Source: Planctomycetaceae bacterium
GTDB taxonomy: Bacteria > Planctomycetota > Planctomycetia > Pirellulales > Thermoguttaceae
Direction of reading: 5' to 3'
Assembly: GCA_012719125.1 (NCBI GenBank)
Contig: JAAYAY010000007.1
Coordinates: 1 to 64,000, forward strand
DNA length: 64,000 nucleotides
Shown here in pieces: positions 43,869-52,895 of this stretch. The first letter of the stretch is position 1. Each line of letters opens with the position of its first letter. The notes beneath the pieces were generated by a model. It searched no databases and had not been told where the DNA came from. It saw nothing but the letters and a program-made list of their open reading frames with translations. The position numbers and the translations under genes were made by a program.

Positions 43869-45212
43869 TTATTCCTCGCTCACCAGCGTCTTTCGGAACT
43901 GCGTCATGAAGAACCGGATCAACTCGCCGTAAACCTGCACGCTTCCGGCGAAATCGCTCTGCTCAGACGCCGTCTGTGCCTTCTTCGACAATTCTTCAAA
44001 GCGATCCCAATCGACCTGCCAAAGTCGATTGATGGCAACGTCGCGAATCTCTTGCACGGCCCTGGCCATGCACTTGGACGACTGATCGTTCAGCGTGCAA
44101 TCGCAGGTCGTGTAAGGCGCCTTTCCGAGTCGTTGCCGGATGCGATCCCCGCTTGTGGCAGGAGCGGCGGGGCGGCCCCTGCGAAAGCTCCAAATGCCCG
44201 CCAGCACTCCACCGATAAGGGAGGCGGTGATAGCCAATTGGGGACCGCGGATCAGCCATCCGAGACCAAAGAGCCCTGCCGTCACCAAAACGGTTCGGAA
44301 GATCCTGGCGGCGAGTGAGGCCTGGTGCGAGACGATCGTCGATGTGGTCTTGGGGCTGCCGGCGGCCTGCCACCGGTTGACCCGCGCGACGATCAGGGTC
44401 ACGTTATCCGGGCTGCCGCGCAGATTGGCGAGATCGACGAGGATCTCCGCGGCGTCGCTCGGATCAAAGCAGTGGAGGATCGTGCCGATCTCCTCGTCCT
44501 CAATCTGGCCTGAAAGCCCGTCGCTGCAAAGCAGGAACACGTCACCCGTCCGGAGGGAGAAAGGCCCTTCGACGTCGACCTGGACTTCCGGAGTGGGCCC
44601 CACGCTGCGCGTGATGATGTTTCGCGGAACGAAGGCAGGCACCTCCGACTCCATCACGTTTTCGGCCGCACAGATCTCCCACACGAGGCTATGGTCGAAG
44701 GTCAGTTGCTGGAGTTCGTTTCCGCGGAGCCGGTAGATCCGGCTGTCGCCGACGTGTCCGACCACGGCCTCCTCGGGCAGCAACACCAAGGCGCTGACCG
44801 TCGTTCCCATGCCCCGCAGTTCGTCCGATTCGAGGCCTTGGCGGTAGATTTCGGAGTTGGCCTGCCGGATGGCGTCGCGCAGGGCGTCCTCGGGCATCCC
44901 GTTCGAATGGGCACGGTAGACGCTCAGCACGGTCTCGGCGGCGACGCGGCTGGCAACCTCGCCTGCGGCGTGCGCCCCCATGCCGTCGGCCACGACGAGC
45001 AAATGCCCCGGCGTCTGATCGGGGCCTGCGTCTTCGGCATGGGCCACGACGAAGGAATCCTGATTATTGGAACGGCACAGCCCCACATCGCTGAGGGCAG
45101 CGTGTTCCACAGAGTATTCGCGCTCGGCGGGGCGTGGATTCATCGGTAATTGCCGATCGTACTTCTTCTCGTTCTGTTCCGCGTGGGTCGACGTTCGTTC
45201 GCCCAACACCAC
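43869..45212 (-). CDS. PP2C-type Ser/Thr protein phosphatase
   Basis: The 447-residue protein has a metal-dependent phosphatase (PPM) domain in its first 270 residues: SDVGLCRSNNQDSF, VADGMGAHAAGE, GMGTTVSALVL, VGHVGDSRIYRL, LLCSDGLSGQI and SPDNVTLIVARV. Two hydrophobic segments follow (about 310-345, including ITASLIGGVLAGIWSF), then a cytoplasmic-looking helical tail with a cysteine pair (TTCDCTLNDQSSKC). It probably reverses phosphorylation by Hanks-type kinases. The GTG at 45212, seven bases after the upstream stop, suggests coupling to the receiver-ATPase gene; an ATG at 45143 is an alternative start. Confidence 0.93.
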   Translation of the reverse strand: MVLGERTSTHAEQNEKKYDRQLPMNPRPAEREYSVEHAALSDVGLCRSNNQDSFVVAHAEDAGPDQTPGHLLVVADGMGAHAAGEVASRVAAETVLSVYRAHSNGMPEDALRDAIRQANSEIYRQGLESDELRGMGTTVSALVLLPEEAVVGHVGDSRIYRLRGNELQQLTFDHSLVWEICAAENVMESEVPAFVPRNIITRSVGPTPEVQVDVEGPFSLRTGDVFLLCSDGLSGQIEDEEIGTILHCFDPSDAAEILVDLANLRGSPDNVTLIVARVNRWQAAGSPKTTSTIVSHQASLAARIFRTVLVTAGLFGLGWLIRGPQLAITASLIGGVLAGIWSFRRGRPAAPATSGDRIRQRLGKAPYTTCDCTLNDQSSKCMARAVQEIRDVAINRLWQVDWDRFEELSKKAQTASEQSDFAGSVQVYGELIRFFMTQFRKTLVSEE

Positions 45213-45219
45213 AAGTCTC

Positions 45220-46161
45220 TCAAACGTCGATCCCCTCGGGCAGCTCCTTGGTCTTCTCTTCTTTGCGTTTGACGAGAGTCACTTCATTGCCGGCCTCGTT
45301 GTAGATCACTTCGTCCATAAATGCCCGAATTAAGGACAGGCTGCGAGACCCCTGTTGTTCCAGCCCTCCAGGCTCCCAGGAACTCGGCACAGCCGAAACG
45401 TCGAATCCCGGCCCTTCGTCGCGAATCACAAATCGGGCTTCTTCCGTCGAAATGCGAACGTTCACGAATATACGCCGATCGACAAATGCCCGCTGGTCCG
45501 GCTTGTCGGGGCGGATCGGCAGATCGCGCTGGCGCAGCAGTTGTTCCCGGGCATCATCCATGTGATCGAGCGGGATTTCGAGATTCCCGTGCAGCAGGGC
45601 ATTGAGCAACGCTTCTCGCAGCGCCACTCCAATTCGCAACTGTCCGCCCGAATCGCACAGTCTGGCCCGGGCCACCGTCTGTTGCACCAGGTCGACCATC
45701 GGATCGATCAGCGATGCGTCGTTACCCAGCTCAACGAAGAACGTGAACTCGCTTCGGTTAAGGCAACTGAGCAGTTTCTCATAATCTCGGTGCGCGCTGG
45801 CCCGAGCCAGAATCTCGCGGACCGTCTCACAGAGCTTGTCGGCCAACTGCGACTTGGGAACGTAGCTGGCGGCCCCCTGTTCCAACGCCTCCACGGCAAA
45901 GGCCTCGCTCCCGTAAGCGGTCATCAGGATGACCGGCACCCCGGCGTGCCGCTGGCGCATGGCGCGAACGAGTTCCAGCCCGTCCATTCGCGGCATGTGC
46001 AGATCGGTGACGATCAGATCCGGAAGCGACTTCTGGGCATGTTCGAGGGCCTCGGCGCCGTCGGCCGCATACTCGATCTGCCAGTCGGAGCCCTTACTGA
46101 GCAGGCCCCCGACCAGCCGCCGGTCAATCGCCGAATCGTCAACCACAAGGACCATCGTCAT
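45220..46161 (-). CDS. Response regulator with C-terminal RsbW-like ATPase domain
   Basis: The 313-residue protein has a receiver domain (1 to about 120, phospho-acceptor Asp53 in VTDLHMPRMDG) and a GHKL ATP-binding domain of the anti-sigma/serine-kinase kind (about 135-290: N-box VALREALLNALLHGN, G-box RDEGPGFDVS, then GGLEQQGSRSLSLIRAFMD). It could be a phosphorylation-gated serine kinase or anti-sigma-type switch acting on an unidentified STAS protein. The PP2C gene follows seven bases downstream, matching the kinase/phosphatase logic of partner-switching systems. No STAS or sigma gene is in the window. Confidence 0.92.
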   Translation of the reverse strand: MTMVLVVDDSAIDRRLVGGLLSKGSDWQIEYAADGAEALEHAQKSLPDLIVTDLHMPRMDGLELVRAMRQRHAGVPVILMTAYGSEAFAVEALEQGAASYVPKSQLADKLCETVREILARASAHRDYEKLLSCLNRSEFTFFVELGNDASLIDPMVDLVQQTVARARLCDSGGQLRIGVALREALLNALLHGNLEIPLDHMDDAREQLLRQRDLPIRPDKPDQRAFVDRRIFVNVRISTEEARFVIRDEGPGFDVSAVPSSWEPGGLEQQGSRSLSLIRAFMDEVIYNEAGNEVTLVKRKEEKTKELPEGIDV

Positions 46162-46433
46162 AAACCCGACACCTCAACCAGGGGATCGCGTGCAGCCCGG
46201 GGAAGAGTCCGAAACAAACTGGCTCGTTACCGTGCCGTGCGGCGACTTCTCCCCGATACGGGGGCCGGTCGCCAACTAACATGATAACGCCTTTTGGAGC
46301 CGGCTCAAGCTGGGCTCAAAAACGGCGAGCCTTCGGTGAATGAATGGGACGGTCGTCGGGCTTGCCGTTCCCGCGGCCTGCCGTGTCTCCCACAGCCGGC
46401 CGGTGGCCGGCAGGGCTGGTGGAACCGGCCGGG

Positions 46434-47255
46434 TCACTCGCAGGTCACCGTGACCAATTCCTGCTGAACCGACTGGAGATGAGCCGGCGAGATGGAATCG
46501 AGTTCTTCGGCATAGCCGATCAACAGGGCCAAATCGCACAACCGGTTGATACGGCGAGGCACCCCCCTCGAGAACTCGTGGACGATCTCCAAGGCTTCGT
46601 CGGCAAACACCGATTTTCCCGCCCCGGCGACTCGAAGCCGGTGCTCAACGTACGCCGCCGTCTCGGCCGGCGCGAAAGGCCGCAGCAGACATTTAACGTC
46701 GAGGCGTTCCTCGAGTTGCGGAGTCCGCTCCAATGCAGTCAAGAGGCCGGGCTGCCCGACCAACAGCAAGGTGATTGTCGGGCGCCCGTCACACTCGAAA
46801 TTCAGCAGCATCCGAAGCGTTTCGAGCCGGGCGGCATCGTCGATCAGATGAGCCTCGTCGATGAGCACCAACGCATGACGCCCCCGTTCCGCATTCTTCG
46901 CGAGGAAGTCGCGAATCCGCCGGACGGACTGATGAGTTGCCGGCGTTCCGCCCGACGGTTCCACGCCTTGAAGTTCGTCGGCCAGGTAGGCGAGCAGTTC
47001 CTCCGGCTCCATGCGTGGAAAGACCAAGTGAACCATCGGCGTCACGGCACTGTCCAAGGTCGTCTTCAGGAACTCGACAAGGAGCGTCTTGCCGACCCCC
47101 GACGCGCCCGCAAGCACGGCCCCGCCTCGCCGATTCTCGACGGCGTAGCGCAGTTTCAGCAGTGCAGCCTGGTGCGCTTCTCCGGGAAAGAAGTACCTCG
47201 GGTCACATCCCGCTTCAAATGGTTTCGCATCGAGCTGCCAGTAGGACTCGTACAT
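46434..47255 (-). CDS. ExeA/GspA-like AAA ATPase
   Basis: The 273-residue ATPase opens with the family start YESYWQLDAKPFEAGCDPRY, then Walker A GASGVGKT (50-57), Walker B ALVLIDEAHLI and the arginine-rich GVPRRINRLCDLAL. Relatives occur beside type II secretion and exopolysaccharide export genes, where they may help assemble envelope complexes. It lacks the C-terminal peptidoglycan-binding domain of ExeA. It follows the tyrosine-kinase-like gene by 87 bases, a pairing typical of polysaccharide export loci. Confidence 0.92.
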   Translation of the reverse strand: MYESYWQLDAKPFEAGCDPRYFFPGEAHQAALLKLRYAVENRRGGAVLAGASGVGKTLLVEFLKTTLDSAVTPMVHLVFPRMEPEELLAYLADELQGVEPSGGTPATHQSVRRIRDFLAKNAERGRHALVLIDEAHLIDDAARLETLRMLLNFECDGRPTITLLLVGQPGLLTALERTPQLEERLDVKCLLRPFAPAETAAYVEHRLRVAGAGKSVFADEALEIVHEFSRGVPRRINRLCDLALLIGYAEELDSISPAHLQSVQQELVTVTCE

Positions 47256-47342
47256 GGGTACCTGGGAGGGGAACTGGGATGGTTATCGCCGGAGAGGCCC
47301 ATTTCCTTCGCTGTAGAAGAAGACGCCAGGCTGGCGATTCTC

Positions 47343-48392
47343 TCACGCCACCCCTTCGTCGACAAAATTCTCAACGATGCCCCTCTCTCTGATTCCAAGC
47401 CGTCTGAAATGTTGCCGAAGCATGGCCAGATGAGAGGGCGAGGTCGACTGAACGTTGTGCACGGCGACCACCGAGTCCAGTCGCGCTGCGAGCTTCTCGG
47501 CCAAAACTCCGCCTGCCCTGCCGTTGGTCAGTGCAGCCCCCAGGTCGACGAGGAGAACGTCGTAATGGCTGCGGAGCCGGTTCAGCAGGGCCGACACGGA
47601 TTCCTCGGAGGGCGCGGGGCCGTCCACGGGAGTCATCTGGCCGCAATAAGGCAACAGGGCGAGACTTTCGGAATCGGATTGGGTGACGGCCTCCTCCAAC
47701 GATACGGAACCGGCAGCCACATCGCGCCACCCCAAGTCGTTCGCTAAAGCAAGCTGCTCGGCCAACTTGGGCCTGACGAGATCGCCGTCCAGTAGAAGCG
47801 TCTTCTCACCCAGTTCGACGAGCCGCAAAGCAACTGCCAGCAGGACCGTCGTACACCCCTCACCGCAAGAGTACCCGGCAATGCCAATGACTTTGCCGCC
47901 TGCCGCGGCAGCTTTGCGAATCGTATCGGCCAGGTGTTCAATCTGTCGGCCGGCCACCTGCCGAAGCCGGCGGCTTGGACGGGGCCAGGAGATCGCGTCC
48001 ACTCGCAGCATCGGCTCAAAAGCTCTGCGAGGAAGGGGAACGTCGGACGCAACCGGGGTTCGCTCTTGGCGGGGAAAGCGGTTGGCGTCAGGCAGGTTGA
48101 CTTGGCCGGCCGCAACGGCCGCTGAGCCGGGACACTCCATCGCCTTGGCGATCTCATCGAGAAATGCCAGCGAGGAAAAGCCGAGCGTTTCCAAAGGAAC
48201 GGACGGCAACGGCAGTTGCACGCCGGGGAACTGGTGTCCGCGCGGCCGGGCCGGTTCGGTCTGTAACGCGCAAACGACCTTCGGCGGGGCATCGTTCAGA
48301 CAAGCAGACTCGTTCGACTCGACTTCATCTGAACTCGACGCCCCCCCCTGTCGCAAATAAGCCTTAATAATAGCTTGGTCGAGCGCGGTCAT
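47343..48392 (-). CDS. Tyrosine-kinase-like (CpsD/Wzc-type) ATPase with altered P-loop
   Basis: The 349-residue protein has a poorly conserved, proline-containing first half and a C-terminal MinD/BY-kinase-like fold. The P-loop region reads GYSCGEGCTT (173-182): where CpsD-type proteins have GEGKT/S, the lysine is Cys180. A Walker A'-like LLLDGDLVRPKL (199-210) and a YDVLLVDLG strand are kept. Without the lysine, ATP hydrolysis or kinase activity is doubtful, so a structural or regulatory role is likely. There is no C-terminal Tyr cluster. The start at 48392 overlaps the previous gene by 29 bases, implying coupling. Confidence 0.8.
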   Translation of the reverse strand: MTALDQAIIKAYLRQGGASSSDEVESNESACLNDAPPKVVCALQTEPARPRGHQFPGVQLPLPSVPLETLGFSSLAFLDEIAKAMECPGSAAVAAGQVNLPDANRFPRQERTPVASDVPLPRRAFEPMLRVDAISWPRPSRRLRQVAGRQIEHLADTIRKAAAAGGKVIGIAGYSCGEGCTTVLLAVALRLVELGEKTLLLDGDLVRPKLAEQLALANDLGWRDVAAGSVSLEEAVTQSDSESLALLPYCGQMTPVDGPAPSEESVSALLNRLRSHYDVLLVDLGAALTNGRAGGVLAEKLAARLDSVVAVHNVQSTSPSHLAMLRQHFRRLGIRERGIVENFVDEGVA

Positions 48393-49737
48393 CGTAGGCG
48401 TTTCTGGCAGCAGGTTCCTGAATGGTACCGTTCAGTCGTGCAACACTTCGCTGGGATGCGTCGGCAGAGGCTCCCGCCCCATAGTAAGGTTGCCTGGCCG
48501 GCGGGGCAGGCGCCGTCTGAGGAGCATAGGGATTCGTCGGCGAGTAGACCGGGGGCGACGCGACCGGTTGGGTGGAATAGGCCGACGGGCTCGCCGCCGG
48601 CTGCGAGTAGGTCGGCGAGGGTGGTTGTGGCGACATCGCCGTCTGCGGATAGCCGACGGTCGGATAGAGTGATGCCGAGGATTGACCGGCTACGGGATAA
48701 TTCGGCGCGCCGCCCGGGTATTGCTGAGGTGTCGCCGGGGGGGCGGCGGCTCCGGCGTAGGGATTGTCCACAACATAGGGCGCCGGAGCGGACGCGCTCT
48801 CTACGTACGGATTCGTCTGCACAGACGGATAGGTCCCGTAGCCCGGCATGACCTTTTCGGGCTGGGGAGTGGCCAGGGACGGTGTGTTGGGCGACTGATC
48901 CCAGGGGCTGGCATTCGGCCCGGGCTGCATTGCGTCGTAGGAGGAAGCGGACGGTGCGCCGGGAGCAGCGGCACGATCCGTCCAGCCTGTCGGCGGCGAG
49001 CCGGCAGTCACCGGATAGCCTGGTGGGGAGAGTCTCGCACCGTCATCATAAACCGGCCCTCCAGAGTGATTCGCCGCCATCGGAGCAATGCTCGTGTCCC
49101 AGCCGACGCCGGGAGTCGCCGGGACAGGGCGTCCCGACGGATCGGCGCTCATTCCTGCACCCAAATTGGCGGCCTGTTGATCGACGGCCATCGGAGCCGC
49201 CATGTTGGCATTGTAGCCATACGGGGCATTTGCCGGAGCACCGACCCAGTCGCTCGTCGGATTCAAGCCGACAGGCGCCGTCGGTTCCGCCGTTGCCGTA
49301 GCGGTTGGCTCGGGAGACCACACGCCGGGCTGCTGCCATTGCGAGTTGGCGTCGCCCGGCGACCATGTGGGCGCCAGATCCGCGTCCGGCGACGGCATCT
49401 CTAGCGATGCTTCGTCGCCCGAGTTGCGCGACATGAGAAAGGGGCTCGCGATCAAAACCACCAGGCCCATTCCGACCACGATCCAGACAGGCGCGGGAAT
49501 GCCCGGACGGGCTTGAGAACTGCGATGTCGCCGATGGCTGCTGCCGGAGGAGCGTCCATGGCGACGGTAATAGTCGGAGGAGGGCTCGTCGTCCACGTGC
49601 GGCATCCGTGCCAGAACCTGAGTGTCGTCCGGGAAGCTGCCGGGATCCGGGGCCCGCCTCCGCTGCGGAGCATCACCGACGGGCTCAGTCGACCAGGGAT
49701 CTCCTTGCGTTGGTTCGAACGGTTCGTAATCACTCAT
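48364..49737 (-). CDS. Single-pass membrane protein with Pro/Ala/Tyr-rich outer region
   Basis: The 457-residue protein has a cytoplasmic basic N-terminal part of about 90 residues (rich in Arg, Ser and His), one transmembrane helix (PVWIVVGMGLVVLIASPFL) and then about 340 residues of low-complexity sequence rich in Pro, Ala, Tyr, Gln, Ser and Thr (for example YSQPAASPSAYSTQPVASPP). No folded domain is evident. AAGGAA eight bases upstream sets the ATG at 49737. It overlaps the tyrosine-kinase-like gene, so an envelope polysaccharide role is suggested by context only. Confidence 0.75.
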   Translation of the reverse strand: MSDYEPFEPTQGDPWSTEPVGDAPQRRRAPDPGSFPDDTQVLARMPHVDDEPSSDYYRRHGRSSGSSHRRHRSSQARPGIPAPVWIVVGMGLVVLIASPFLMSRNSGDEASLEMPSPDADLAPTWSPGDANSQWQQPGVWSPEPTATATAEPTAPVGLNPTSDWVGAPANAPYGYNANMAAPMAVDQQAANLGAGMSADPSGRPVPATPGVGWDTSIAPMAANHSGGPVYDDGARLSPPGYPVTAGSPPTGWTDRAAAPGAPSASSYDAMQPGPNASPWDQSPNTPSLATPQPEKVMPGYGTYPSVQTNPYVESASAPAPYVVDNPYAGAAAPPATPQQYPGGAPNYPVAGQSSASLYPTVGYPQTAMSPQPPSPTYSQPAASPSAYSTQPVASPPVYSPTNPYAPQTAPAPPARQPYYGAGASADASQRSVARLNGTIQEPAARNAYDDRARPSYY

Positions 49738-49805
49738 CGCACGTTCCTTCTTGCGGTTGTTACCCCAGCGCATCCTTGCACTCGGGCTGCCCGTGGTTGA
49801 TTTAT

Positions 49806-49819
49806 CGATAGCGTTATCG
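49806..49819. promoter_or_regulatory. Inverted repeat upstream of the proline-rich membrane protein
   Basis: CGATA-GCGT-TATCG, 5-bp arms, lies about 70 bases before the ATG at 49737 in an AT-richer stretch. It could be a protein-binding site; there is no further support. Confidence 0.25.
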
Positions 49820-49967
49820 GCACCGACTTTTTGGATCTTGAGCATTACTCAAAGTTTGCCGGTTATGGCAACGGCAAAAACAAGAAAAAGCGTGCCGATT
49901 AGCAAAACTAAGAAGACCAGGAAAGATTTTCCGGCCACCCGAGGCTTTCGCGAAAGAGCTTCAGACG

Positions 49968-51926
49968 CTACCCACCTGCTGGAGGGGTAAGGGGAACGGC
50001 GCACTCCAACACCGCCGCGACCACCCGAACAAGCTCTCGCTCGCGGGTGGTGACCTTCTCGTCGGCTACGATGCACAACTGGCAGGCATCCAGAATCCTC
50101 TGTTTCAGTTTCAGGGACGTTGCCGCCAGTTGGGTGAGGGCGTCGTCGAAGGCTCGAAGTGAGCACTCGGAACGGGAGGGAATCGGCTCGGATCGATCCA
50201 GGAACTGCATGGCATTTCGATAGGCGGTCCCGGCCAGTTCGGGATCCTTGTTCCCCGCGTGGGCGAGTGTCCCCAACACAATCGACAGCGGTCCGCCCAA
50301 CTGGCCCAACGCGTAGAACTGGGTCCGAGTCGGCTTGCGGCGTCCGAAGTGAACGTCGAGAGTGGAGAGAAGCATCTTCTGAAGGGCGTATTCGAACAAC
50401 TCGATCCTGTTGTCGGCCCGGACCAAGGCCTCCACGATCTCGCAAAACCTGTCGTACTGGCTCGGCGCAAGCTCCTTCAGAGCAGGAATCGCCATATCGG
50501 CCAGGGGGATGCGGGCGTCGGCCGCCAACTGGCGAACCAGGGCTGTCAGGCGGACTGTTTCTTCATAGGATTGTGGCTCGGCCCGCTCCCGGAGCACGCC
50601 AAGCTGCTTGTTTCTGGTCGGCTCGTCATTGCCCAACAGCAGGCAATAGACAACAGCCCGAGCGCCGTACGGCTCGCGGACGGCATGGGTGACGGGTTGC
50701 GGCATGCTTTCGAGTATGGCTGCCGCATAGAGGATCTGTTCGAGCCCGGGAATGGCCAACGCCGCCAGCGGTATGCCGGCGGCCCCAGGCAGGACGGCTC
50801 CCGGGATGGCCCGACCCATCGTTTGTCCCAAGGCGTGCCGCTTGCCAGCCTGTTCGACTTTCTCCTTGGCCGGTTCTCGCCCCACCCTCGCCTTGACCTT
50901 GGGGAAGCGGCCGTCGAAGCTGGGATCGATGCGCCGAATGCGGTCGGCCAACGGCGGATGGGTGCCCAACCAGCTCAGCCCCAGCGCCGAGACTGCCTCG
51001 CCGAAGAACATGTGGCTCACCTCGCCGGCATGGGCGTCGTTGATCCGCGACCCGCGAGACAACCCGCCGATCTTCTTCAAGGCCCCTGCGATTCCAGCAG
51101 GATAGCGAGTGAATTGAACGGCCGAAGCGTCGGCCAGATACTCGCGCTGCCGCGAAACGGCCGACTTGATCAGCCGGCCGAAGAACAACCCCACCCCGCC
51201 GATGATCATCAGGCCGAGGGCAACCAGGAGAATTGCCCCTGCACCACCTTTCTTGCCGGAGCCGCCGGAGTGGACGCCGCTGCGGAGAATGTAGTAGCCG
51301 ATCACGGCCAGAATGAGAATACCGTGCAGGACCCCGACGAGCCGGAGATCGAGACGCATGTCGCCGTTGAGGATGTGGCTGAACTCGTGGGCCATCACCC
51401 CCTGCAGCTCATCGCGATCGAGATAATCGAGCGAACCCCGTGAGACGCCGATGACGGCGTCGCCCGGTCGATGGCCGGCCGCAAATGCGTTGATCCCGTC
51501 TTCGGCGTCGAGCACGTAGACGGGCGGTACCGGCACCCCCGACGCCAGTGCCATTTCTTCGACGACGTTGAGCAGTTGCCGCTCGGCAAAATCCTTGGTG
51601 AGCGGATGGACTCGGCGTCCGCCCAACATGAGAGCCACGGCTTCGCCGCCCGCGGAGAGTTCGGAGATCTTGTAGAGGCTGCCCAGGGCAATCACCGCCA
51701 CGGTGGCCAAGGTCACGACGCCGAAGAGTTGCGGATTCCAGAAGGGCACCGGTCCGGCCTGGCCATGGGGGACGTCGGGCTGCATGAGACCGAAACTGAC
51801 GTTGACCAGGGCGACCACGGTATAGACGGCCAGCACGATGGCGACGACCGCAACGCAGAACAGAAAGACCAACAGGCCGGTTCTGCGTTTGGCAACATCC
51901 TGCTGTTCGAAGAAGCCGGTACTCAT
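49968..51926 (-). CDS. M48-family (HtpX-like) membrane zinc metallopeptidase, long form
   Basis: The 652-residue protein has two N-terminal membrane segments (about 17-42 and 66-84), the M48 catalytic motif HEFSH (180-184) after ELQGVMA, two more membrane segments (about 197-212 and 226-250), and the third-ligand region REYLADASAVQFT. HtpX is about 290 residues; here about 330 further residues form a helical C-terminal domain of unknown role. The enzyme probably degrades misfolded membrane proteins. It lies six bases downstream of lemA, a widespread LemA-M48 pair. Confidence 0.92.
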   Translation of the reverse strand: MSTGFFEQQDVAKRRTGLLVFLFCVAVVAIVLAVYTVVALVNVSFGLMQPDVPHGQAGPVPFWNPQLFGVVTLATVAVIALGSLYKISELSAGGEAVALMLGGRRVHPLTKDFAERQLLNVVEEMALASGVPVPPVYVLDAEDGINAFAAGHRPGDAVIGVSRGSLDYLDRDELQGVMAHEFSHILNGDMRLDLRLVGVLHGILILAVIGYYILRSGVHSGGSGKKGGAGAILLVALGLMIIGGVGLFFGRLIKSAVSRQREYLADASAVQFTRYPAGIAGALKKIGGLSRGSRINDAHAGEVSHMFFGEAVSALGLSWLGTHPPLADRIRRIDPSFDGRFPKVKARVGREPAKEKVEQAGKRHALGQTMGRAIPGAVLPGAAGIPLAALAIPGLEQILYAAAILESMPQPVTHAVREPYGARAVVYCLLLGNDEPTRNKQLGVLRERAEPQSYEETVRLTALVRQLAADARIPLADMAIPALKELAPSQYDRFCEIVEALVRADNRIELFEYALQKMLLSTLDVHFGRRKPTRTQFYALGQLGGPLSIVLGTLAHAGNKDPELAGTAYRNAMQFLDRSEPIPSRSECSLRAFDDALTQLAATSLKLKQRILDACQLCIVADEKVTTRERELVRVVAAVLECAVPLTPPAGG

Positions 51927-51932
51927 GCTGGT

Positions 51933-52529
51933 TCAGAAGGAAACCTTGGGTGCTTCGCGTTCCTGGGCCTCTTCGATCTCGAACAGGTTGGCCGCCTGGA
52001 AGTTGAACATGCCCGCGATGATCACGGTGGGGAACAACTCGCGCTGGGTGTTGTAGTAGGTGACCGCGTCGTTGTAGGCCTGACGCGAGAAGGCGATCTT
52101 GTTCTCGGTCGACGTGAGCTCTTCCTGGAGGGCCATCATGTTCTGGTTGGCCTTGAGGTCGGGATAGGCCTCGACCACGGCGAACAGCCGGCCCAGTGCG
52201 CTGCTCAAGGCGCCTTCGGCGCTGCCCAGAGATCGCATGGCGGAGGGGTCGCCCGGATTGGCTGCCGCGGCCTGCCCGGCCGAGGCGGCCTGGTTGCGAG
52301 CGGCGATCACCGCTTCCAGCGTTTCGCGCTCGTGCTTCAGGTAGCCCTTGGCCGTTTCGACCAGGTTGGGAATGAGGTCGTAGCGGCGCTTGAGTTGGAC
52401 GTCGATCTGGGCAAAGGCGTTCTTGTAGCGATTGCGCAGGGTCACGAGCTTGTTGTACATGCCGACGACGACCACGACCAGGACGAGGCCGACGACAAAC
52501 ACACCGATGAGGATCCAGACCGCGAGCAT
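51933..52529 (-). CDS. lemA: LemA family protein
   Basis: The 198-residue protein has an N-terminal membrane helix (LIGVFVVGLVLVVVVVGMY) followed by the antiparallel helical LemA domain: NKLVTLRNRYKNAFAQIDVQ, RRYDLIPNLVETAKGY, AYPDLKANQNMMALQEEL, ENKIAFSRQAYNDAVTYYN and FPTVIIAGMF. Length is usual. The function is unknown, but it is regularly linked to M48 or TPM-domain genes and membrane stress, as here. AAAGGGGGG lies just upstream of the ATG. Confidence 0.95.
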   Translation of the reverse strand: MLAVWILIGVFVVGLVLVVVVVGMYNKLVTLRNRYKNAFAQIDVQLKRRYDLIPNLVETAKGYLKHERETLEAVIAARNQAASAGQAAAANPGDPSAMRSLGSAEGALSSALGRLFAVVEAYPDLKANQNMMALQEELTSTENKIAFSRQAYNDAVTYYNTQRELFPTVIIAGMFNFQAANLFEIEEAQEREAPKVSF

Positions 52530-52895
52530 GGGGGGCCCCCCTTTTGGAGTTTTCAGTCACAAGATGCGCACCGTGCGGTCATCTTTGAAACTCGAAATGC
52601 GAAGCACGAAATCCGAAACAAACCCAAAATCGAAGTATCGAAGGCTCGAAACAATCCCGGGCGTTGTGGTTCCTTCCTGTGCCGTTTGCGTTTATATGTC
52701 ATTCGCCGAGAAGGGACAAGTATTGGCGGGGAGGCGTGGTGATTACCGTGGCCATTGCGTTCTCGCTTTGTTGCCATAGTCGGCAACAGTCACCCACCTG
52801 TCGGGAATTGCATCCGGTTCCCTCGGGTCGTATAACGACACGCTGGCAACGCTTGGCCGACGATGCTCAGAAAATCACGGACAGGAGGTGACTCG
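52530..52895. other. 366-base divergent intergenic region
   Basis: Between lemA (-) and the large secreted protein (+). It holds a family C repeat (52600-52622) within a CGAA-rich stretch (about 52586-52660), and at its right end AGGAGGTG (52883-52890), the best Shine-Dalgarno in the window. Short frames here are repeat-derived and are not called as genes. Confidence 0.7.
52600..52622. repeat. Interspersed repeat (family C), copy 2
   Basis: Identical over 23 bases to 31209-31231. The surrounding 75 bases continue the CGAA/TCGAAG pattern, so the element is probably longer than the shared core. Confidence 0.85.

Noticed and set aside
49849-49938. Possible 29-residue hydrophobic peptide on the minus strand, GTG start
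   Set aside because: It has a good membrane-helix composition (FLVFLVLLIGTLFLVF) but no ribosome-binding site and an uncertain start; too little to call a gene, though worth checking in expression data.
52553-52786. Short minus-strand frame encoding FRISCFAFR-type sequence
   Set aside because: The sequence is that of the CGAAA-rich interspersed repeat, not a protein family.
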